DNA of 64,000 nt, taken from the NCBI RefSeq assembly GCF_030056735.1, contig NZ_JASHKN010000011.1:50687-114686 (forward strand). The letters are read 5' to 3'. How positions within the stretch are numbered: position 1 is the stretch's first letter; the number at the start of each line of letters is the position of its first letter. Positions 33,279 through 41,587 of the stretch are shown one piece after another. Position numbers and translations under genes: made by a program. This stretch comes from Rhodococcus sp. IEGM 1409 (lineage in GTDB: Bacteria; Actinomycetota; Actinomycetes; Mycobacteriales; Mycobacteriaceae). The notes under the pieces are model-generated. The model did not search any database. It was not told the origin of the DNA and was given only the letters and a program-made list of their open reading frames with translations.

Positions 33279-34861
33279 TGATCGTCACCTCCGATGGTGC
33301 GCAGGGTGTGCGCCGACGCGATGGCGCTCAGTACTGCCATCGCCTTGTTGCGGGCCTCGGTGTCCTCGTACACGGGATCCGAGTCGGCCACGACGCCGGC
33401 GCCCGCTTGGACGTATCCGACCCCGTCCTTGATCAACGCCGTTCGGATCGCGATCGCGGTGTCGGCGTCGCCGGCGAAGTCGAGGTAGCCGACGATGCCG
33501 CCGTAGATACCCCGCCTGGTGGGCTCGAGTTCTTCGATCAACTGCATTGCCCGCACTTTGGGCGCCCCCGAGAGGGTTCCAGCAGGGAAGCATGCGGTGA
33601 CGGCGTCGAGAGCGTGCTTTCCCTCGGCCAGATGACCGGTGACGGTCGACACGAGATGCATCACGTGGCTGTAACGCTCGATGTGCCGGTAGTCGTGCAC
33701 CTTCACGGTGCCCGGGCGACAGACACGACCCAGATCGTTTCGCCCGAGATCGACGAGCATGAGGTGCTCGGAGTTTTCCTTCTCGTCGGCGAGGAGATCC
33801 TTCTCGAGCAGGATGTCGTCCTCCTCGGTGGCACCGCGCCATCTGGTTCCCGCGATCGGGTGCGTGGTCGCGACGCCCTCGGCGACCGTGACCAGTGCCT
33901 CGGGGCTCGAACCGACGATCGAAAACGCGGTCTCACCATCACCGTTCGGCACGTTGAGCAGATACATGTACGGGCTGGGGTTCGACGCGCGCAGCATCCG
34001 GTACACGTCGATCGGAGCTGCAGTGCAATCGATCTCGAATCGCTGCGAGAGGACTACCTGGAATGCCTCGCCCGCTTCGATGTCGCCGATCAGCTTCTTG
34101 ACGTCGACACCGAAACTTTCGGTGGTGCGCTGACGGCGGTAGTTCGGAGTGGCTTTCGAGAATGTCGAGACCGTCGATTTCGCCGGCGCTGCGAGAGCGC
34201 GAGTCATCGCGTCCAACCTGGCAACTGCGTCGTCGTACGCCGTGTCGACGCGCTCGTCGGTACCGTCCCAGTTGACGGCATTGGCGATGAGGGTGATCGC
34301 CCCTTCGTGGTGATCGACGGCGGCGATGTCGGCAGCGAGCAGCATGACCATCTCGGGTATCTGCAGGTCGTCGACCGCCGAGTCACCCAATTTCTCGAGT
34401 CGCCGAACCGCGTCGTAGCCGAGGAATCCGACCATCCCACCCGTCAGAGGCGGCAGGTCAGGCAGCCGCTCCGAACGAAGTAGTTCAAGGGTGGCATCGA
34501 GCGCGTCGATCGGGTCGCCGCCGGCCGGAGCACCGGCGGGAACATTGCCGTACCAGGCGGCTTCCCCGTCCACGACGGTCAGCGCAGCCGGGCTTCCGAC
34601 GCCGATGAACGACCACCGCGACCACGAACGACCGTTCTCGGCCGACTCGAGCAGGAAGGTGCCGGGACGATTGCCGGCCAACTTCTCGTATGCCGAGAGC
34701 GGAGTTTCGGAGTCCGCCAACACTTTCCGAGTGACCGGAACGACCCGGTGCTCGGCTGCGAGAGCACGGAACTGCTCCCGAGTGGTGGTGGAATCGGACG
34801 CGTCACCGACGATCGCGGTGTCGGACGACCGTGCGGACATGGAGGTGGGCTCGCCGTGCAT
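33275..34861 (-). CDS. trpE: Anthranilate synthase component I
   Basis: A 528-residue enzyme converting chorismate to anthranilate using ammonia from a TrpG subunit encoded elsewhere. The N-terminal half has the feedback-site motif LLES ([21 protein letters not shown]), and the chorismate-binding half has [18 protein letters not shown], the metal-binding [45 protein letters not shown] and [15 protein letters not shown]. Starts at 34861 or 34840 are both possible. It is divergent from bcpB, with only 57 bp between the starts; no leader peptide or T-box is visible there. Confidence 0.96.
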   Translation of the reverse strand: MHGEPTSMSARSSDTAIVGDASDSTTTREQFRALAAEHRVVPVTRKVLADSETPLSAYEKLAGNRPGTFLLESAENGRSWSRWSFIGVGSPAALTVVDGEAAWYGNVPAGAPAGGDPIDALDATLELLRSERLPDLPPLTGGMVGFLGYDAVRRLEKLGDSAVDDLQIPEMVMLLAADIAAVDHHEGAITLIANAVNWDGTDERVDTAYDDAVARLDAMTRALAAPAKSTVSTFSKATPNYRRQRTTESFGVDVKKLIGDIEAGEAFQVVLSQRFEIDCTAAPIDVYRMLRASNPSPYMYLLNVPNGDGETAFSIVGSSPEALVTVAEGVATTHPIAGTRWRGATEEDDILLEKDLLADEKENSEHLMLVDLGRNDLGRVCRPGTVKVHDYRHIERYSHVMHLVSTVTGHLAEGKHALDAVTACFPAGTLSGAPKVRAMQLIEELEPTRRGIYGGIVGYLDFAGDADTAIAIRTALIKDGVGYVQAGAGVVADSDPVYEDTEARNKAMAVLSAIASAHTLRTIGGDDQ

Positions 34862-34918
34862 GGCTCCATCATCCCAGGCTCCCCCACTCGGTCGTCGTGC
34901 GCGGGTAACCTCGGCCGA

Positions 34919-35377
34919 ATGAAACCAGGCCAACTCGCTCCCGATTTCTCGCTGCCCGACCAGGACGGAACTCCGCGCTCGCTGACGAGCCTGCTCGAGA
35001 ACGGACCCCTGGTCCTCTTCTTCTACCCGGCCGCCTCGACGCCGGTGTGCACCGCCGAGGCGTGTCACTTCCGTGACCTCGGCGGCGAATTCGCCGCGGT
35101 GGGCGCTTCGCGGGCCGGTATCAGCACCGACACCGTCGAAGCCCAGTCCACCTTTGCAACGGCACAGTCGTTCGACTACCCCCTGCTTGCCGACACCGAC
35201 GGCGCCGTAGCCGAACAGTTCGGCGTCAAGCGCGGGCTTCTGGGCAAGCTGGCTCCGGTCAAACGCTCGACCTTCGTGATCGACACCGACCGGACTGTTC
35301 TCAAAGTCATCTCGAGCGAGCTGCGCGCCAACACACACGGCGACCAGGCACTCGAGTTCCTTCGTAATCGGAGCTGA
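34919..35377 (+). CDS. bcpB: Peroxiredoxin (bacterioferritin comigratory protein type)
   Basis: A 152-residue thiol peroxidase. The peroxidatic Cys is in [17 protein letters not shown] (the usual P-x3-T-x2-C arrangement, near residue 45), with a second Cys five residues later as in BCP proteins. The N-terminus [12 protein letters not shown] and the [12 protein letters not shown] strand are typical. Divergent from trpE, exactly as in mycobacteria (Rv1608c). The close spacing suggests a leader of at most a few dozen bases. Confidence 0.93.
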   Translation: MKPGQLAPDFSLPDQDGTPRSLTSLLENGPLVLFFYPAASTPVCTAEACHFRDLGGEFAAVGASRAGISTDTVEAQSTFATAQSFDYPLLADTDGAVAEQFGVKRGLLGKLAPVKRSTFVIDTDRTVLKVISSELRANTHGDQALEFLRNRS

Positions 35378-35384
35378 CTTTCCT

Positions 35385-35452
35385 GGGCAACCTGATTCTC
35401 CGGGCTACCTGAATCTCTAGGCGACCTGAATCTCTAGGCGACCTGAATCGAG
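35385..35452. repeat. 17-bp tandem repeat at the 3' end of the dioxygenase gene (4 copies)
   Basis: Four degenerate 17-bp units with the core ACCTGAATCTCT (35385-35401, 35402-35418, 35419-35435, 35436-35452). The last unit is the C-terminal coding end (SIQVA) of the minus-strand gene, and the others lie beyond its stop. Confidence 0.9.
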
Positions 35453-36216
35453 CGCTTCGCAAGTCCCATCCAGAATCCGTCGATCACCTGGGTGGGCACC
35501 TGTTCCGGATCGGAAGACGCACCAAGCGTGACGAACAACGGGGCGAAGTGCTCGATGGTCGGATGCGCGTACGGCATCCCGGGAGCTTGGGCGCGGAAGT
35601 CGATCAACGAATCGACGTCACCGGCAGCGAACCTCTCGCCTGCCCACGCATCGAATTCCGCCGACCATCCCGGGGCCTGCGCTTCCGGCGACGGATCGCG
35701 CAGGAACGGTAGCCCGTGCGTGGTGAATCCGGATCCCACGATCAGCACACCTTGCTCGCGGAGGGGCCGCAGGCGCTCACCGAGATGGAGCAGACGCTCG
35801 GGGTCGAGAGTGGGCAGCGAAATCTGCAGGACCGGGATGTCTGCATCCGGGTACATCACCGTCAACGGAACATAGGCACCGTGATCGAGGCCCCGATTCG
35901 GCTGCTGAACCACCCGTTCGTTGTCCGGCATCAATGCGGCAACCTGTGCGGCGAGGTCCGGAGCGCCGGGAGAGTTGTACTTGGCGCGGTAGAACCTCTC
36001 GGGAAAACCGCCGAAGTCGTAGATGAGCGGGGTCCCCGTTGTCGTCGATCCAATCGTCAGCGGTGCTGATTCCCAGTGCGCCGAGACGACGAGAATTGCC
36101 GTCGGTCTCGGAAGATCGCCGGCCCACGCCCCCAACTGCTCGACCCACAACGCACTGTCCACCAGGGGCGGAGCACCGTGGCTGAGATACAGCGCAGGCA
36201 TTGTCGTGGTGGACAT
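35434..36216 (-). CDS. DODA-type extradiol ring-cleavage dioxygenase family protein
   Basis: A 260-residue class III (LigB-like) protein related to YgiD/4,5-DOPA dioxygenase. It shows the metal-binding histidines in LYLSHGAPPL, VVSAHWES, LDHGAYVPL and HPTIEHFAPLF. The real substrate of such proteins is often unknown; many are single-gene units induced by quinones or phenols. ATG 36216 has GAGGAG upstream. It is divergent from a MarR regulator across a palindromic operator. Confidence 0.9.
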   Translation of the reverse strand: MSTTTMPALYLSHGAPPLVDSALWVEQLGAWAGDLPRPTAILVVSAHWESAPLTIGSTTTGTPLIYDFGGFPERFYRAKYNSPGAPDLAAQVAALMPDNERVVQQPNRGLDHGAYVPLTVMYPDADIPVLQISLPTLDPERLLHLGERLRPLREQGVLIVGSGFTTHGLPFLRDPSPEAQAPGWSAEFDAWAGERFAAGDVDSLIDFRAQAPGMPYAHPTIEHFAPLFVTLGASSDPEQVPTQVIDGFWMGLAKRSIQVA

Positions 36217-36244
36217 TCGGACTCCTCGGGATAGACATTTGTCG

Positions 36245-36266
36245 TTAAGTTGAAGTTTCAACCTAA
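36245..36266. promoter_or_regulatory. Palindromic MarR-type operator
   Basis: GTTGAA-GT-TTCAAC (36249-36262) is a perfect dyad and is extended by TTA (36245-36247) and TAA (36264-36266). It lies 29 bp upstream of the dioxygenase start and about 125 bp upstream of the MarR start. Length and symmetry fit a MarR dimer. Confidence 0.7.
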
Positions 36267-36391
36267 TATAGAACTCAACACTTGCGTCCCGCAACTATTC
36301 CCCGCAAGATTCTTCTGGACATGCGTCTGAGACGCTGTACACCAGCACGCTCTGTGCAAGAAGAATGCTCGACCCGAAGGAGAAGTCACCG

Positions 36392-36901
36392 ATGAGTGAA
36401 CCGACCGCGCAGACCGACGCGCAGTCTCAGCCGAAGTGGCTCACAGCCGAGCAGCAGGAAGCCTGGCTGACACTGATCGCTCTCGTGACTCGGTTGCCGG
36501 CTGCACTCGACACTCAACTGCAACGAGATTCCGCACTCACACACTTCGAGTACTTCGTTCTGGCCGCACTCTCGGACGCCCCCGACCACAAACTCCAGTT
36601 GTCGGCACTGGCGCAGCGCGCGAACGCGTCCCTGTCCCGTCTATCGCACGTCATCACCAAGATGGAGAAGGCCGGCTGGGTGAAACGGGAAGTCATCCGC
36701 GGAAGCCGTGGATCCAACGCGGTACTCACCGACGAAGGCATGGCAAAGGTTGTCGCGGCCGCGCCACCGCACGTCGCGTCTGTCCAAGGCCTGCTCTTCG
36801 AGGGCCTCGACGATCGCCAAGTTGCCCAGCTTTCGTCCCTGGGTACGGCAATGCTCACCCAACTGGACAAAGGAATCGCCGCCGGACTCGGCAAGGCCTG
36901 A
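36392..36901 (+). CDS. MarR-family transcriptional regulator
   Basis: A 169-residue winged-helix regulator: ALTHFEYFVLAALSDAPDHKLQLSALAQRANASLSRLSHVITKMEKAGWVKREVIRGSRGSNAVLTDEGM contains the recognition helix and the wing, flanked by dimerisation helices. ATG 36392 has AAGGAG nine bases upstream. It is divergent from the dioxygenase gene, which it probably represses until a phenolic or electrophilic ligand appears. Confidence 0.92.
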   Translation: MSEPTAQTDAQSQPKWLTAEQQEAWLTLIALVTRLPAALDTQLQRDSALTHFEYFVLAALSDAPDHKLQLSALAQRANASLSRLSHVITKMEKAGWVKREVIRGSRGSNAVLTDEGMAKVVAAAPPHVASVQGLLFEGLDDRQVAQLSSLGTAMLTQLDKGIAAGLGKA

Positions 36902-36931
36902 CCAGCCAGTCCCGAAACGGGCGACTTCTGC

Positions 36932-38470
36932 CTACGACGGCGGCTTCGTCAGGTCCAGCGCAGCCAGGTGGCTGAACAGCATGCTCGCTCCGATCGGGTT
37001 TCCACCGCCCGGATACACCGTCCCGCTGGCCGCTGCCATCGTGTTTCCGGCCGCATACAACCCCGCGATGACCGTCCCGTCAGCCTTCAGCACGCGCCCG
37101 GTCCCATCGGTACGTAGACCACCTTTCGTCCCGAGATCGGAGATACCGAAAGCAGCGGCGTGGAACGGTCCCTGATCGATCGGGACGAGTGGCGACGCGC
37201 CATCCGAGAAGGCTCGGTCGTACGCAGTACCTCCTCGACCGAAGTCCGTGTCGACGCCGGTTGCCGCCAATGCGTTGAACCGCTTCACGGTTTCCACCAG
37301 ATTCTCCGCGGGAACATTGATCTGGGAGGCAAGGTCTTCGAGTGTCTCGGCACTCTTCCACAATCCGGCATCCACGTACTGCTCCGACGGAGCCAACGGG
37401 ACGTTGGGTGCCTTCACCGGTGGCACTGAACCTTCCCGGCTGTCGTAGATCATCCAATACGGCGTGGTCACTTTCCCAGCCCGCATGTGTTCGATGACGG
37501 CGCGGCCCAAGCGGTCGTACGGCGCAGATTCGTTGACGAACCGACAACCGTTGTCGTCCACGAAAATTCCGCCCGTGAACCACAGCGCAAACGCGGAGCG
37601 CCCATCTGGATGGGTGAGTCCCGGCGACCACCAAGCTTCGCCCATCAGGTCGGTGTCGGCACCCGCAGCGACCGCCGCCTGGTGCGCCTTCCCGAGGTTG
37701 CCGGGGCAGCCCATCGTGTCGAGAGCGGATCCGGGAACACCGAATTCGGCACGCATGGTCTCGTTCTGCTCGAATCCGCCGGCGGCGAGGATCACTCCTC
37801 TGCATGCCTGGGTGGTTCGACGCCGACCATCGCGGTCGACGACGGCGCCGACCACCACTCCGTCCTCGACAACCAGTTCCTCGAGAGTGGTCTTCAGGTG
37901 CATGGTGGCGTTCGGGAGTTCTGCAAGAGCCAACAGGAATCGGCCGATCAACGACTGGCCACCGACGAGGTACTTCGGCAACTCCGCTCCCAGCCGTTCC
38001 GTCGCCAGCGGCGGGCGAAGCGAATCACGAAGCGCACCCAGTTTGTTCGCGTTCATCGGCTTGGGAACAATGTGCCGTCCGCTCGCTCGAGCCTTGGGCG
38101 CTTCACCGAAGTAGTCAGGCCACGGCAGTATCTGAAATTCGAAGTTCGAGTCCTTTTCGAGATAGTCGATCAACCCGGCGCCACCTCGAACGTAAGCTTC
38201 CTGGACGTCGGCGGGCGTACGATCACCCACCACTGATCGGTAGTACTCCAGCGCATCCTCGATGGTGTCGTCGTCGCCACCGCGGCGTAGAACAGCGTTG
38301 CACGGGAACCACATTCCGCCGCCGCCCGAGTACGCCGTTGTGCCGCCGTACTTGTCGGTTGCTTCGATCGCAATGACGTCGAGACCTTCGCGGGCGCCCG
38401 TGTACGCACCGGCGAGTCCACCGCCTGATCCCACTGCGAGCACGTCGCACGTCTCGTCCCACTTCGTCAT
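36932..38470 (-). CDS. kstD: 3-Ketosteroid delta1-dehydrogenase (KstD3-like flavoprotein)
   Basis: A 512-residue FAD enzyme of the family that introduces a 1,2 double bond into 3-ketosteroid ring A. The N-terminal dinucleotide site is VLAVGSGGGLAGAYTGAREGLDVIAIEA with GGTTAYSGGG; the substrate domain includes NESAPYDRLGR (Tyr); the C-terminal FAD segment is GLYAAGNTMAAASGTVYPGGGNPIG, with the Tyr and Gly expected for KstD catalysis. ATG 38470 has GAGAGG upstream, and two KstR-like boxes lie 31-56 bp before the start. It opens the catabolic island on its left and is divergent from a TetR gene. Confidence 0.9.
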   Translation of the reverse strand: MTKWDETCDVLAVGSGGGLAGAYTGAREGLDVIAIEATDKYGGTTAYSGGGGMWFPCNAVLRRGGDDDTIEDALEYYRSVVGDRTPADVQEAYVRGGAGLIDYLEKDSNFEFQILPWPDYFGEAPKARASGRHIVPKPMNANKLGALRDSLRPPLATERLGAELPKYLVGGQSLIGRFLLALAELPNATMHLKTTLEELVVEDGVVVGAVVDRDGRRRTTQACRGVILAAGGFEQNETMRAEFGVPGSALDTMGCPGNLGKAHQAAVAAGADTDLMGEAWWSPGLTHPDGRSAFALWFTGGIFVDDNGCRFVNESAPYDRLGRAVIEHMRAGKVTTPYWMIYDSREGSVPPVKAPNVPLAPSEQYVDAGLWKSAETLEDLASQINVPAENLVETVKRFNALAATGVDTDFGRGGTAYDRAFSDGASPLVPIDQGPFHAAAFGISDLGTKGGLRTDGTGRVLKADGTVIAGLYAAGNTMAAASGTVYPGGGNPIGASMLFSHLAALDLTKPPS

Positions 38471-38500
38471 CGTCAGCCTCTCTGATTCTGGGCACATTTT

Positions 38501-38526
38501 CCGAACATGTTCTAGAAATCGTTCTA
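38501..38526. promoter_or_regulatory. Two overlapping KstR-like boxes upstream of kstD
   Basis: The KstR consensus is TnnAACnnGTTnnA. CCGAACATGTTCTA (38501-38514) matches seven of the eight fixed positions and TAGAAATCGTTCTA (38513-38526) also matches seven. They overlap by two bases, 12 bp apart, in the kstD promoter region. Confidence 0.65.
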
Positions 38527-38574
38527 ACACATGGACTTAGCGATCGCGAGGGTTCGAAATTCTCTCCCACCGGG

Positions 38575-38655
38575 CGGGAGCGAGACAGGACACCGAGCGG
38601 GAGCGAGACATGACACCGAGTGGGAGCGAGACATGACACCGAGTGGGAGCGAGAA
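38575..38655. repeat. 23-bp tandem repeat between kstD and tetR
   Basis: Three full units (38575-38597, 38598-38620, 38621-38643) and a partial fourth, each reading GGGAGCGAGACATGACACC with flanks. It fills the middle of the 243-bp divergent region. No other feature is seen there beyond the boxes at each end. Confidence 0.92.
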
Positions 38656-38699
38656 CGCGGGGCGATAGCGCACACTTTGCTCGCGTGGGTTCGATCCCG

Positions 38700-38721
38700 T
38701 AGTGTCTGGACACATGTCTGG
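38700..38721 (+). promoter_or_regulatory. -10 hexamer plus 16-bp island operator at the second tetR
   Basis: TAGTGT (38700-38705, TANNNT type) is followed without a gap by CTGGACACATGTCTGG (38706-38721), the same 16-mer family found at 57831 and 58956. The tetR ATG at 38714 lies inside it, nine bases after the hexamer, which suggests a leaderless, autoregulated transcript. Confidence 0.7.
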
Positions 38722-39304
38722 TAAGACCAAGTTCGAGTCCACTCGCCGCCGGCTGACGCAGCAGCAAGCCGAAACCGTCGATCGATTGACCGCGGCAGCG
38801 ATCACGGTCCTGCGAGACAAAGGGTTTGCCGATCTGACGGTGCGGATGGTGGCAGCGGAAGCCGGTGTCGCCGCAGCAACGGCATACACCTATTTCTCGT
38901 CCAAGAGTCACCTTGTGGCAGAACTGTTCTGGCGCCGCCTCGACGCGGTACCTCACGAGCCCTCCCCGGAAGCGGAACGGGAAGCGCAGGTTTGCTCGGT
39001 CCTACGCAGCGTCGCACTGCTCGTCTCCGACGAACCGGAGCTGGCGGCGGCAGTGACCACGGCGATGATGGGCAACGATCCCGACGTCGAACACCTCCGC
39101 GGGCGGATCGGCAAGAACATCCGTGAGCGGCTCATCGAGGCACTGGGGCCGTCATACGATCCCGACGTGCTCGAAGCACTCGAAATCTCCTGGTCCGGAG
39201 CGCTTGTCCGAGCCGGCATGGGGTACGAGTCGTATTCGCAGATCGCAGATCGTCTCGAAGTCACCGCCAGGCTGATCATGGCGGGTCGCGACAACCTCCA
39301 CTAG
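38714..39304 (+). CDS. TetR-family regulator, paralogue of the 57.2-kb TetR
   Basis: A 196-residue regulator: FESTRRRLTQQQAETVDRLTAAAITVLRDKGFADLTVRMVAAEAGVAAATAYTYFSSKSHLVAELFWRRL is the TetR helix-turn-helix, and the ligand domain contains DVEHLRGRIGKNIRERLIEALG. It is co-linear with the TetR at 57233-57838 over its whole length, with an almost identical recognition helix (ATAYTYF). ATG 38714 fits a leaderless start; GTG 38702 would lie in the promoter. Its stop shares a CTAG with the stop of the convergent Mce-associated gene. Confidence 0.9.
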   Translation: MSGKTKFESTRRRLTQQQAETVDRLTAAAITVLRDKGFADLTVRMVAAEAGVAAATAYTYFSSKSHLVAELFWRRLDAVPHEPSPEAEREAQVCSVLRSVALLVSDEPELAAAVTTAMMGNDPDVEHLRGRIGKNIRERLIEALGPSYDPDVLEALEISWSGALVRAGMGYESYSQIADRLEVTARLIMAGRDNLH

Positions 39305-39768
39305 ACGGGAGTCATGGCACTCACCAACCATGTTCCCTCGACTCGATCGAGCGTCACCTCGACTCGGCTCGACGTCGACGCCGGTGCCGGTTGCGCGGTA
39401 CTCGTCGTGATCTGATCGACGAACATGAGCACTTCCGCGCGGTCCGCACCAGCGGAGAGCACTCCGACATCGACCACCCGGGCTTTCGTGCTGATTCCCT
39501 GCTCCCTCGACTGTGGGGCAACTGTTTTCGATCCGAATTCGGTGAAACTGTCCTGAAACGATCCACCGGCACCATCGGCCGCTCGTGCGAGATCCTCGTC
39601 GACGGTATCGCTGTTGTAACTCAGGAGCTTCTCGACGAGCGTGGGCGCCACACCGATCACCTCGACGCGTGCAGTTTCAGCGTCCCCCGAACGGTGGTGA
39701 CTCCAGATCGCAGTGCCGCCGACTCCCATCAAGACCAGCGCTGCAAGCGCCATGACCATGCGCTTCAC
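39301..39768 (-). CDS. Mce-associated membrane protein, second copy
   Basis: A 155-residue protein with one N-terminal transmembrane helix (MVMALAALVLMGVGGTAIW) and an exported SnoaL/NTF2-like domain (SYNSDTVDEDLARAADGAGGSFQDSF, then VEVTLDRVEGTWLVSAMTPV). Mce operons usually end with one or two such mas genes, thought to stabilise the Mce complex. GTGA overlap with the preceding mas gene; it is the last gene of the long operon and converges on tetR. Confidence 0.85.
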   Translation of the reverse strand: MKRMVMALAALVLMGVGGTAIWSHHRSGDAETARVEVIGVAPTLVEKLLSYNSDTVDEDLARAADGAGGSFQDSFTEFGSKTVAPQSREQGISTKARVVDVGVLSAGADRAEVLMFVDQITTSTAQPAPASTSSRVEVTLDRVEGTWLVSAMTPV

Positions 39769-40301
39769 GGCACGAACTCCACACTCGACATCAGTACCCG
39801 CCCGTCGACCTCCTCGACACCGACTCGCAGACGGTAGGTTCGCGCCGAAGATTCTCCCGCTGAATTGCCGACCTGGGAAGATGCCGCGATCAGCACCACC
39901 CCCGAGTTACCGGATTCCGATGCCAGGGCTGCGGTGTCGACACGCCCGTCGGATTCGACGGCAAAATCACGGATGGACGCGACGAACGCAGATTCGCCGG
40001 ACTTCAGTTCGTCGGCAAAGGTTCCCGTACTCAGCGACTGCAGCGTCTCGAGATCCTCGTCGACTGTGGCGGAGTGAACGTCGATCAGAGCGAGGGCTCC
40101 CGCGACAGCACCGTCGACGAACTCGTGACGCTGGGTCTCTCGCGCCCGGTCGGATCGAACTGCCAGACAACCGAAGACGACAACCACGCTCAGAGCCGCG
40201 AGTGCGATCCATGCCAGGGCAGTGAGAACACCGCGTTTCCCTCGGACCGGTTCCAGCACCCCGCCTCTCAGCGATTCGGCGGCGTCAGCAACTGTTGCCA
40301 C
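39765..40301 (-). CDS. Mce-associated membrane protein, first copy
   Basis: A 178-residue protein: cytoplasmic N-terminus, one membrane helix (ALAWIALAALSVVVVFGCLAV), then an exported domain similar to the next gene's (DVHSATVDEDLETLQSLSTGTFADELKSG). GTG 40301 overlaps the mceF end by 34 bases. As with its neighbour, the family role is support of the Mce import complex; no catalytic residues are expected. Confidence 0.84.
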   Translation of the reverse strand: MATVADAAESLRGGVLEPVRGKRGVLTALAWIALAALSVVVVFGCLAVRSDRARETQRHEFVDGAVAGALALIDVHSATVDEDLETLQSLSTGTFADELKSGESAFVASIRDFAVESDGRVDTAALASESGNSGVVLIAASSQVGNSAGESSARTYRLRVGVEEVDGRVLMSSVEFVP

Positions 40302-41587
40302 GGTTCACCCTCCCCCGAATCGGAAGCAGCAGGAGCCAATTCCGTGTGTTGATAGTCGACTCCGTCTGGCCCCGTGTACAACTCGCCGGGAGCATTGGTT
40401 CCCGAGGGGACGTACGGATATGGACTCCGACAGATCTCCGGGCTCGGTGCTCGTTTGCCCGGTACCTCCATACAGGGAATGTTCCGGGATCCACGAACTG
40501 CGAAGACCGAGTTCTGTGGAACTTTGCAGTACAAGTCGGCCGGGGTGTCCGGAACACTCATCTGGGTCGGGTCTCGTCGCTGATCGGCCGGAAGGTAGCC
40601 GGTCGAGCAGGCCGCAGGGTCCTGCGCCTGGAGGTGGAAGTTGACGTTCGCGGCGCCGTCCACCTGCCCACGTTGGACGACGGTTTCCTGAGCCGCGACC
40701 AGTGGCGGCAGGATGACCAGTACTTGCTCCAACCCCGCGTTGTAGGTCAGGGCCACCTGAGCGGTGCTGGTGAAATTGGCAAGCAACACAGGCAAAGTGG
40801 GTTTCAAGCCTTGAAACAGCAAGTCGGCCTCGGTCGCAAGGCCCGGTCCGGTTTCGAGGATATTGCGCACGGATCCGTCGGCGACTTCCAACTGCCCACT
40901 GAGCTGAGCGACACTGGACGCCCACTGGCGGATCTGGTCCCCCGTCACCACCTGGGTCTGAAGGAGCGGATCCAACTGCTGTACAAGCGTCGTGGCCGGG
41001 GTTGTGGCAGCAGACATCTGATCGACGAACGAGGTGGTCGAATCCAGCAGACGGGCCAGGTCCTCTCCCCTGCCGCCGAACGCTGCCGCGGACTCGTCGA
41101 TCACCGATCGCAACTTGTCCTGCGGTACGGATGCGAGCGTCGCCTGCGCCTGATCGAGGACCGGTCCGATCTCGGTCGGGATCGTGACAGCGTCGAGACC
41201 GATCACGTCTCCGTCGGCCAGAAAGGGTCCGTCAGCGGTACTCGGTTGCATGTCGACGTATTGCTCGCCGATGGCCGACACACTTCGCACCGCTACCGTC
41301 AGCTCGCTGGCGGGAACGGGAATCGCACTCTCCAAGGATAATTCGGCTCGCACATCTCCCGGAAAGAGACGCACCGACCTGACCTGACCTATGGTGTCGC
41401 CGCGATACGTCACGTTCGCGTTGCGATAGAGGCCACCGGCGTCGGGCAGTTCGACAGTCACCGTATAGCGCCCGATTCCGAGCATCGTCGGAACTCTCAG
41501 ATACGAGATCGCCGCCGCGCTCATGCCTATAACCGCCAGGATCGCGAAGATCGTCAATTGCCTGCGCACCAACTTCGTGAGAATCAT
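40268..41587 (-). CDS. MceF-type substrate-binding protein
   Basis: 439 residues: N-terminal helix (QLTIFAILAVIGMSAAAISYL), then the MlaD/MCE domain (YTVTVELPDAGGLYRNANVTYRGDTIGQVRSV), a long alpha-helical tube region and a Pro-rich C-terminus. Sixth of the six MCE-domain subunits that are thought to form a lipid-conducting tube across the envelope. Overlaps MceE by an ATGA junction. Confidence 0.92.
   Translation of the reverse strand: MILTKLVRRQLTIFAILAVIGMSAAAISYLRVPTMLGIGRYTVTVELPDAGGLYRNANVTYRGDTIGQVRSVRLFPGDVRAELSLESAIPVPASELTVAVRSVSAIGEQYVDMQPSTADGPFLADGDVIGLDAVTIPTEIGPVLDQAQATLASVPQDKLRSVIDESAAAFGGRGEDLARLLDSTTSFVDQMSAATTPATTLVQQLDPLLQTQVVTGDQIRQWASSVAQLSGQLEVADGSVRNILETGPGLATEADLLFQGLKPTLPVLLANFTSTAQVALTYNAGLEQVLVILPPLVAAQETVVQRGQVDGAANVNFHLQAQDPAACSTGYLPADQRRDPTQMSVPDTPADLYCKVPQNSVFAVRGSRNIPCMEVPGKRAPSPEICRSPYPYVPSGTNAPGELYTGPDGVDYQHTELAPAASDSGEGEPWQQLLTPPNR

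Noticed and set aside
34862..34918. trp leader peptide or T-box upstream of trpE
   Set aside because: Only 57 bp separates trpE and bcpB starts; no Trp-rich short frame or T-box sequence is visible.
33275..35338. Long trpE frame reaching into bcpB
   Set aside because: The extra N-terminus is antisense to a clear peroxiredoxin; TrpE homology begins near 34861/34840.
38575..38655. Possible CRISPR or iteron array
   Set aside because: The units are directly contiguous with no spacers, and there are no cas or replication genes nearby.
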